Positions 57,576 through 64,000 of a stretch of 64,000 nt of DNA are shown piece after piece. The notes beneath the pieces were generated by a model that had not been told where the DNA came from, ran no database searches, and saw nothing but the letters and a program-made list of their open reading frames with translations. How positions within the stretch are numbered: position 1 is the stretch's first letter; every line of letters starts with the position of its first letter. Origin of the DNA: Macrolepiota albuminosa (taxonomy: Eukaryota > Basidiomycota > Agaricomycetes > Agaricales > Agaricaceae); the NCBI GenBank assembly GCA_027475525.1, contig JAMWFC010000117.1:1412183-1476182 (forward strand), given 5' to 3'. Made by a program: the position numbers and the translations under genes.

Positions 57576-58685
57576 TGATGACGCCCAAATTGCGCTAAGG
57601 TGCACTATCACTAGTACAGCTACTTAGTCAATATAGCTTTGGACGCGCTAAGTATGGGAGAGAGTCCTGGACAGGTCCCAGAGAACGCACAGTAGGCAAG
57701 AGGTTGGTGGTAAGGAAAAGGGGTGATTGGCGCTTATTTAAGACCCAAAAATGCGGCAAGAGTATGCTAAAAATCACCAATGAAAGGTGCTAAGAGGCGC
57801 GGGAAAGAGTCGCCAAGGAAAGGCGCTAAGGAGCGCGGGAGAGAGTCGCCAAGGAAAGGCGCTAAGGAGCACGAGAGAGAGTCGCCAAGGAAAGGCGCTA
57901 AGGAGCACGAGAGAGAGTCGCCAAGGAAAGGCGCTAAGGAGCGCGAGAGAGAGTCGCCAAGGAAAGGCGCTAAGAGACACTGTAAAGGGGTCGCTAAGAG
58001 GCGCTAAGTGTTAGCACCTAAAAGAGATGATAAAATGACGAGATTGCTTAGCAGATCTAAGCGCAAATGCCTTGCCGTAGTTGCAAGACACTAAGAGATT
58101 GCAGACAGAAAGGGTGAGAGAGAACTAAAGCAGAGTCCCCTTGCCGACACGGTCAACAAAAAGGTAGTCTGTTGCGTAGGGTGACCAAAATGTTGGGATA
58201 CAATCCCTACTGCCAAATTGATGATGTACTACTAACAAAAAGTAAGTATTTATATGTAAGTAAGTGCCCTGAATTAAACTATATGGTGAAGAAGTCCACA
58301 ATCATGCTGTCAGTCTGAGTCGGCAAGAAGCTAAGCGACGTCAGGTGCTAAGGTGAAACTCCAAGCTGTCTGTCATAAAATACTTCATCATTCCTACTGC
58401 CACCGGCTAAGAGCATCATGGGTGCCAAGTGTCTGTGTCCGTGTATGGCCCTGAAGGGTGAGTGGCAAGGTGCGGCAAGGTGTCAAGAGGAGTGCTAAGA
58501 ATAGATGGTGCCATAAAGAGTGGTCCTGGAGTAATTAGAGGCTCCAGCTGCGAGTTATTAACATAAAAATATGCAAAAATTAGCCCCTGGAGCGCTAAGA
58601 CGTGCCGCTCCTGGTGGTCCCAGTGTGCCAATGTGAGGTGCTTGTGTTGGCGCTATCCGTGGTCATCTATAATGGGAGCTCATCA
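57576..58685 (-). repeat. Nested solo LTR in inverted orientation
   Basis: 1110 bases running TGATGACGCCC...GCTCATCA, so the termini TGATGA/TCATCA are perfect inverted repeats. CCGC flanks both sides (57572-57575 and 58686-58689), a 4-base target duplication. Read on the minus strand it matches the outer element's LTR in scattered blocks, including the last 14 bases, CTTGCAACTACGGCA and GCGTTCTCTGGGACCTG, but is clearly diverged. It has no internal genes. The gag and protease reading frames on either side become continuous if it and one CCGC are ignored. Confidence 0.9.
57781..57990 (+). repeat. 36-bp minisatellite inside the nested LTR
   Basis: Five to six tandem units of 36 bases, each with CCAAGGAAAGGCGCTAAGGA and GAGAGAGTCG. 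The period is 36 at 57813, 57849 and 57885. Two plus-strand frames stay open through it only because 36 is a multiple of three; it is not a protein. Confidence 0.93.
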
Positions 58686-59551
58686 CCGCTCCAGAACCAT
58701 CGTCGACCGCTGCCGTTCCTGAACCGCCTTTGCCGCCTCTCCATCCCTACTCAGGGATTCCCAACCGTTATCACGCACCAGCACAACGAAACTTTGCCGC
58801 TCCTGAGAAACGTTCTGAAGGTGGCTACCGACCTACCGCGCCAATTTTTGACATCAAAAAATCAAACCACGTCTTCAGCCGCATCATGAAAACCGCCGTC
58901 ACCTTATCAGTAGAAGAACTTTGTAGTATTGCTCCTGACGTCTGCAACCAAGTCAAGACGGCAGTTACTCCTCGACGTCCCTTGGCAACAACCGTTGCCG
59001 AGGTCGAGGATCTCGACGACGCGCTCCCTGGTTTTTCCGTTACCGTCGACTCTCTGGACACTGAAGACTCTCCTGCCGACACCATCGCTAACGCCACCTC
59101 TGTGGACCCAGTCGAGACCTACCTTAGGTTAGTAGACCATGGAGAAGACCCCGCAATCCTTACCGTCGCTCAAGAATTGCATGCTATTCGCTCAGTCGCG
59201 CTAACCGTAGACAATAAGCACGAGGTAGAGGCAATTGTGGATAGCGGGTCTCAAATCATTTCCATGGCAGCCGAAGTCGCTAACGATCTGGGCCTTATTT
59301 ATGACCCTACAGTTATACTAAACATGCAGAGCGCTAACGGTACGGTGGACAGATCCTTAGGCCTCGCCAAGAATGTGCCGTGCACCCTTGGCGACATCAC
59401 GTTTTATCTTCAAATACACATCTTACGATCCCTGGCATACGATTTACTTCTCGGCAGACCCTTCGACGTCTTGGCGCGATCAGTCGTCAAGACAGTTACC
59501 GACGACGAGACGACTTTAACCATTAGCGACCCCAATTCCAGAATCCGATGA
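58686..59551 (+). pseudogene. Protease region of the outer Gypsy element
   Basis: Continues the gag frame on the far side of the nested LTR (APEPSSTAAVPEPPLPPLHP, then YSGIPNRYHAPAQRNF). The retroviral-type aspartic protease core is VEAIVDSGSQIISMAAEVAN, with the DSG active site, and AYDLLLGRPFDVLA. The frame stops at TGA 59549 after SDPNSRIR, although the sequence past it (TVPTFPRGQR) still reads as the expected continuation, so the stop is probably a mutation. A frameshift follows before 59644. Confidence 0.85.
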
Positions 59552-59643
59552 ACGGTGCCAACGTTCCCTAGGGGACAACGAAAAGGCGCCTGCGCTAAGC
59601 CCCCGGAGTTTACTGACCAGCACGCCAACGAGCCTCCCCACCG

Positions 59644-61277
59644 GTGTTTTCACAGACCATTGAGGAGGTGATTGGCAATGATCACGGAGATGTGGCGCTA
59701 ACGCTGGAATATGACCATTCAACTGGTCTTGTAAATGTTATGTCTACTGCTTTTCTTGACGAAGACGTTTTAACTACTTTACCCGCTACCGACGCAGAGC
59801 TTTCCCAGAAAAATCAAAACATTACCGACTCCTCTCTTGCCTACTTGTACCTTACCGCTTCTGAATCATTTCAAAATATTGCGTCTACCGATATGTATCT
59901 CACTACCCTTCCCGGAGCATCGTCTCCTGCCGTTCTTGGACTTGCCACTCCTCAGGCTACGATTCCCCCTTCCACCTCTGTATATAACCAAGCTAACGCT
60001 CCCAAAAGGAAAGGGGTTCAAGTCAAAAAGAAATATAAGCCAGTTGCGCTTAAAACAAAACCCGTCGCTATGCACTCTCCCGAGACGTTTAGAATCGAGC
60101 GCCAGATCATTGGCGACCCTCTTACCGATATGCCAGCCTTATCACCGAATCCACCACCTTTTCAGCCCACGGGACGTTTTACCGCAGAATGCCAACAACA
60201 ATTCGCCAAGGAGCATGACACAGGATTTTTGACCAAAGATGAGTTGAAAGTCCTTACCGATCTTGTCGCTAAGCAAGATAAAGCCTTCGCCTAGGAAGAC
60301 TCGGAACGCGGCAGTCTACGTACAGATTTCTTCCCGCCTGTTGTCATCCCGACCATTCCTCACGTACCGTGGACTGAGCACAACCGACCATTACCGCCTA
60401 GAATCGAAGCTGAGGTCTGCCAAATTATAAGGACCAAGATACAGGCTGGCGTCTACGAGCCCTCCAATAGTTCTTACTGCTCCCGTTGGTTCTGTGTCCT
60501 CAAAAAGAACGGCAACCTACGCATAGTCCACAGTCTCGAACTGCTGAATAGAGTTACCATACGACACTCTGGCGTACCGCCTTTCCCTGACCACGTTGCC
60601 AAGTCCTTTGCTGGGCGCATTTGTGGCGCCACCCTTGACCTTTACGTTGGCTACGACGAACGCCTAATACATCCTTCTTCCTGGGACCTCACTACTTTTC
60701 AAACTCCGTTTGGCGCGCTCCGCCTCGTTACCTTGCCGATGGGTTGGACAAACTCAGTCCCCATATTCCATGACGACATCACTTTCATCCTCCAACCCGA
60801 GATACCGCATAACGTCCTAAGTGGACAAACTCAGTCCCCATATTCCATGACGACATCACTTTCATCCTCCAACCCGAGATACCGCATAACGTCCTAAGCT
60901 TTATTGATGACGTTGGCGTCAAAGGCCCCAAAGACTGGTGACTCGTGAACGGCTTACCGGCGATCCATCCCGAGAACCCCAACATTTGCTTAGCGCTATG
61001 GGAATTTTTCCAGTTGCTCAATCGAGTTCTCCAACGTATGAAGTATAGCGGTGGAACCTTTAGCGGCCACAAGCTCATCCTTTGTGCGCCAAGGTTCAAA
61101 ATACTGGGTCACATCTGCACTCCCGACGGTCATGTTCCCGACGAGTCTCGCCTAGCACTCTTAGAGCGATGGGGTTCTTGCCGTGACTTATCTGAAGTCC
61201 ATGCCTTTCTTGGTACCGTTGGCGTTCTCAGGATATTTGTCAAAAACTTTGCCCATCGCGCACACACCCTTAACTGA
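59644..61277 (+). pseudogene. Reverse transcriptase region with stops
   Basis: An N-terminal linker runs to TAG 60292. The RT palm follows: EAEVCQIIRTKIQAGVYEPS, YCSRWFCVLKKNGNLRIVHS, ICGATLDLYVGYDERLIHPS, FQTPFGALRLVTLPMGWTNS and LSFIDDVGVKGP, with FIDD as the YxDD-type active site. A 77-base duplication sits between the last two motifs (60745-60898). TGA at 60939 and TGA at 61275 interrupt the thumb and connection (LGHICTPDGHVPDESRLALL, FLGTVGVLRIFVKNFAH). Three stops cannot be explained by the duplication, so this copy is inactive. Confidence 0.88.
60745..60898. repeat. 77-bp perfect tandem duplication (likely assembly join)
   Basis: Bases 60745-60821 equal 60822-60898, in RT between the MGWTNS and FIDD motifs. 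The pol frame before and after agrees once 77 bases are removed. Confidence 0.95.
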
Positions 61278-63470
61278 CTCACCCGTGCTAACGAGCCCTT
61301 CGAATTTGGGCCAGACCAGGTCACTGCCCAACGAGATTTAGTAAAAGCCCTACAAGACGCCAAACCCCTAGTTCCAATCGACTATAGCTCTGCCGACCCT
61401 GTTATCTTGGCGGTGGATACCTCGTACATTGCCGTTGGCTACTTCTTGTGCCAGTGCCTTAGCGACAATCGGAAACAGCGATGCTACAAGCGCTTTGGGT
61501 CTATCACGCTAAACGACCGGGAATCTCGCTACAGTCAGCCTAAGCTAGAGCTCTATGGACTCTTCAAAGCCTTCCGGTCGCTAAAGATGTATTTGATTGG
61601 CGTGCGGAATCTGATTGTTGAAGTCGACGCTAGGTACATCAAAGGCATGCTGCAGAATCCCGATATCCAGCCATCTGCTAGCATGAACCGATGGGTAGTC
61701 ACTATCCTCATGTTTCACTTTGAATTGGTACACGTCAAGAGCTCTTTCCACAGCCCAGATGGACTCTCTAGGCGACCACGGCAGCCTGGCAACCCGGCAG
61801 TGGATCCACAGGCTGATAGCGATTTCGAGGACTGGATCAACCGATTACATGGTTTTGTGCACCTTATACAACAGCCAATCCCCCTACTACGACGGCGACA
61901 GCCTACCAGCATATTTCTACATCCCATTGTCCCTTACTGCCCCGAGATCTTTAGTGCACCCCACACATTCTACACAGCAAGCATTTTCAGTCAAAATTTG
62001 CCTCCCGTAAAAGTCGTACAAGAGCCCCATCCGCTAAGAAAAGACAGCAGAAACTTGACCTACGATGCCGTTTCCCGATCCGCCAAAGCAAAGGCAGAAG
62101 ACAGCCGCTTGTTAATCGTTGAACAATGGCTACAAGACCTTAAGCGACCCGCAGGCCTTACCGACGAACAATACGCAACCTTTATCCGCTATGCTACCCA
62201 TTTCTTCTTTACCGACAACCGACTTTGGCGACGAAACCAAAATGGCGCTCACAAGCTGATCATCAAGCCAGAAAGTCACTTACGAGTCTTGCACGCCATG
62301 CATGACGAGCTAGGACATAGAGGTCTGTACGCTACCCGAGCTTCTCTTTTAGAACAATTCTGGTGGCCACACGCTAGTGCTGACATCGCCTGGTACATCA
62401 GGACTTGCCACCTCTGCCAAATTCAACAAACGCGCCAAGTGCTCATCCCGCCAACCGTTGCAACGCCAGCTCCTCTCTTCAGCAAAATCTACGTCGATAC
62501 CATGCATATGCCCAAATCTGGTCGCTACAAGTACATTATTCAAGGTCGTTGCTCGCTAATCCACTGGCCTGAGTTTCGAATGCTTCAGAGAGAAAATATA
62601 GAGGCGGTCGCCAAGTGGCTATTCGAGGACGTCATTTGCCGTTGGGGAGCACTAAGAGAAATCGTCACGGATAACGGTGCGCCCATCATCAAAGCGCTAA
62701 CTTACCTCGTCAAGAAATACAACATTCACCACATTCGAGTATCTGGCTACAACAAACGCGCCAATGGCCTGGTAGAGAGACCACACTTTGACGTTCGGCA
62801 AGCGCTCTTCAAGGCAGTCGATGGCGACGAGTCTCGTTGGAGTGAAGCGACTTACTCAGTATTTTGGTCAGAAAGAGTTACCATTCGTAAGCGCATGGGT
62901 TGTTCTCCCTATTACGCGGCTACTGGCACCCATCCGTTACTCCCTGCCGACATTATAGAAGCAACCTACCTTCAACCAGCACCCAACAGCATCTTAGCGA
63001 CTACCGATCTTATTGCCAGACGAGCCATTGATCTCCAACGAAGGAAAGAAGATTTAGAGCGACTTCCCGAGGTAGTCTTTAGCGCCCGTCGCCAAGCAGC
63101 ATTACGATTCAAAACTGAGCATAGCGCTACCATCAAAGATTACAACTTCCCGAGAGGAGCGCTAGTGCTTATGCGCAACTCCAAAATCGAGACCTCATAT
63201 AACAAGAAAATGCGTCCGCGCTATTTGGGACCTTTGGTAGTTATATCTCGTAACCGTGGAGGCGCTTACGTGCTCTGTGAATTAGATGGTTCAGTATTGC
63301 ATCGACCTGTTGCCGCTTTTCGCCTATTGCCATATCTCGCCAGAGAACACATTGACTTGCCGCTTGAAGCGCTAGATATCGACACCGCCAAGCTGAGAGA
63401 ACTTGAAGAAACCGAATTATTGGACGATGATGACTTGCCGACTTTAGTTGAAGAAGAAGAAAATGATTAG
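61278..63470 (+). CDS. RNase H and integrase of the outer Gypsy element
   Basis: The longest open frame in the window (first start-like codon at 61407). RNase H: PVILAVDTSYIAVGYFLCQC, ITLNDRESRYSQPKLELYGL, VEVDARYIKGMLQNP, HVKSSFHSPDGLSRRP. Integrase: H2C2 finger HDELGHRGLYATRASLLEQF with CHLCQIQQTR; catalytic D, D, E in KIYVDTMHMP, REIVTDNGAP and NGLVERPHFD. A C-terminal domain (GALVLMRNSKIETSYNKKMR, PRYLGPLVVISRNRGGAYVL) ends in an acidic tail, EEEEND, at 63470. There is no chromodomain, unlike the neighbouring remnant. It would be made only as part of pol, whose RT has stops. Confidence 0.9.
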   Translation, partial: LTRANEPFEFGPDQVTAQRDLVKALQDAKPLVPIDYSSADPVILAVDTSYIAVGYFLCQCLSDNRKQRCYKRFGSITLNDRESRYSQPKLELYGLFKAFRSLKMYLIGVRNLIVEVDARYIKGMLQNPDIQPSASMNRWVVTILMFHFELVHVKSSFHSPDGLSRRPRQPGNPAVDPQADSDFEDWINRLHGFVHLIQQPIPLLRRRQPTSIFLHPIVPYCPEIFSAPHTFYTASIFSQNLPPVKVVQEPHPLRKDSRNLTYDAVSRSAKAKAEDSRLLIVEQWLQDLKRPAGLTDEQYATFIRYATHFFFTDNRLWRRNQNGAHKLIIKPESHLRVLHAMHDELGHRGLYATRASLLEQFWWPHASADIAWYIRTCHLCQIQQTRQVLIPPTVATPAPLFSKIYVDTMHMPKSGRYKYIIQGRCSLIHWPEFRMLQRENIEAVAKWLFEDVICRWGALREIVTDNGAPIIKALTYLVKKYNIHHIRVSGYNKRANGLVERPHFDVRQALFKAVDGDESRWSEATYSVFWSERVTIRKRMGCSPYYAATGTHPLLPADIIEATYLQPAPNSILATTDLIARRAIDLQRRKEDLERLPEVVFSARRQAALRFKTEHSATIKDYNFPRGALVLMRNSKIETSYNKKMRPRYLGPLVVISRNRGGAYVLCELDGSVLHRPVAAFRLLPYLAREHIDLPLEALDIDTAKLRELEETELLDDDDLPTLVEEEEND

Positions 63471-63892
63471 AAAAGAATACATTGATAAGCTCTCTTACTC
63501 TATTACTTATCTTACTTATGTTTCTTGCCGATACTTACTATACTATATCCAACAGACATTTCCTTACATAGTCAAGTCGCAGCGCTAGCGTGTCGCCAAC
63601 GCATAGCACCTTGCGCAACTCTCGCCAAGGGTTTTTTGCTATGATGATTTACTGAGCGTTTCCCTTTTCCTCAAAATTTGTCTAAGTCCCTCACTACTTC
63701 TCCTCTTGCTGACACCTACTTTAACAAATGCTTACTGCTCGTCTTCCCGTTACCTTACTTAACTTACCCTGTGATGGTTCGCTAACTCAGACTAGACTCA
63801 ATTCCTCCACGCGGTAGGGAACAGCAAAAATATATCAAAACAAGGCACCAACAAAATATGTACAAAAACGGCCTATCTACGCTAAGGTCCGT
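63471..63892. other. Retrotransposon 3' non-coding region
   Basis: 422 bases after the integrase stop. No LTR start (TGATAG/TGATGA with LTR-like follow-on) is found, so the 3' LTR must be further right. Confidence 0.5.
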
Positions 63893-64000
63893 TCACTCAC
63901 TATCATCCTCCATCGGCAACGAGTCGTCGGAGACCGGCAAAGAAGAGTCGCACAGAGGTAGGAGGTCGCCCGGCAAGATGTTGTTGGCGGTCTGCCAATC
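63893..64000 (-). CDS. Antisense open frame at the window edge, partial
   Basis: Read from the right edge: DWQTANNILPGDLLPLCDSS, then LPVSDDSLPMEDDSE and a stop at 63893. It is 35 residues, acidic, with its 5' part outside the window. It lies antisense between integrase and the unseen 3' LTR. I do not recognise it; it may be chance. Confidence 0.3.
   Translation of the reverse strand, partial: DWQTANNILPGDLLPLCDSSLPVSDDSLPMEDDSE

Larger units (their letters stand above)
54852..64000 (+). mobile_element. Ty3/Gypsy LTR retrotransposon, 3' end outside the window
   Basis: Order: LTR, leader with a candidate primer site, gag with zinc knuckle, aspartic protease, RT, RNase H, integrase. Integrase follows RNase H, which is the Ty3/Gypsy order. 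It was inserted into the antisense chromovirus remnant at 54851. An inverted solo LTR (57576-58685) sits between gag and protease. Stops at 59549, 60292, 60939 and 61275 and a frameshift between 59551 and 59644 mark it as defective. No second LTR is seen before 64000. Confidence 0.9.

Noticed and set aside
57780..58014. Two overlapping plus-strand frames encoding basic 12-residue repeats (SPRKGAKERERE type)
   Set aside because: They are a 36-base minisatellite in an inverted solo LTR; several frames are open only because the unit is a multiple of three.
1..64000. CRISPR arrays, operons, ribosome-binding sites, riboswitches
   Set aside because: The sequence is eukaryotic with spliced genes; nothing of this type was seen.

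Overview
The window is nuclear DNA of a filamentous basidiomycete, most likely an Agaricomycete (inference). It is gene-dense, with genes on both strands, nearly all split by GT-AG introns of about 45-60 bases. The protein set is fungal (NMT1, GID4/Vid24, NPRL2, SLT11, MET8), and the retroelements are Ty3/Gypsy. I cannot name the genus.

Layout. 1-3 kb: a P-loop kinase-like gene and a mitochondrial carrier. 3-13 kb: CCT4, UFD1, NMT1, an Hsp20, an ING-type PHD protein and OGG1. 13-21 kb: NPRL2, UBA3, RCL1, MET8 and SLT11. 21-32 kb: a YeeE/YedE-type sulfur transporter, a LEA2-like membrane protein, a RING protein and a large JmjC protein. 32-42 kb: casein kinase I, a Baeyer-Villiger-type monooxygenase, GID4 and a DHA2-type MFS transporter. 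42-51.4 kb: Ran/GSP1, FRG1, RPL26, VMA8, a tRNA-Phe, XAP5, mitochondrial uS13 and BET3. Most of these are single-copy housekeeping genes. Many sit in divergent pairs with very short shared promoters, down to 44 bases between OGG1 and NPRL2.

51.8-64 kb is a transposon nest: a decayed Tc1/mariner fragment; a truncated antisense chromodomain Gypsy element; and, inserted into it, a second Gypsy element whose gag-pol is itself interrupted by an inverted solo LTR of a related element, with matching termini and a 4-base target duplication. The outer element has several in-frame stops, so the layers can be ordered in time. Its 3' LTR lies beyond the window.

The main non-biological signal is twelve perfect head-to-tail duplications, each with a period of exactly 77 bases, in introns, exons, intergenic DNA and transposons alike. 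They look like contig ends overlapping by one 77-mer that were joined without merging. They shift the frame of NMT1, CK1, gag and RT. Those genes should not be called pseudogenes on that basis. One tandem repeat of 75 bases in the JmjC gene is different: it is in frame, carries a substitution, and looks real.
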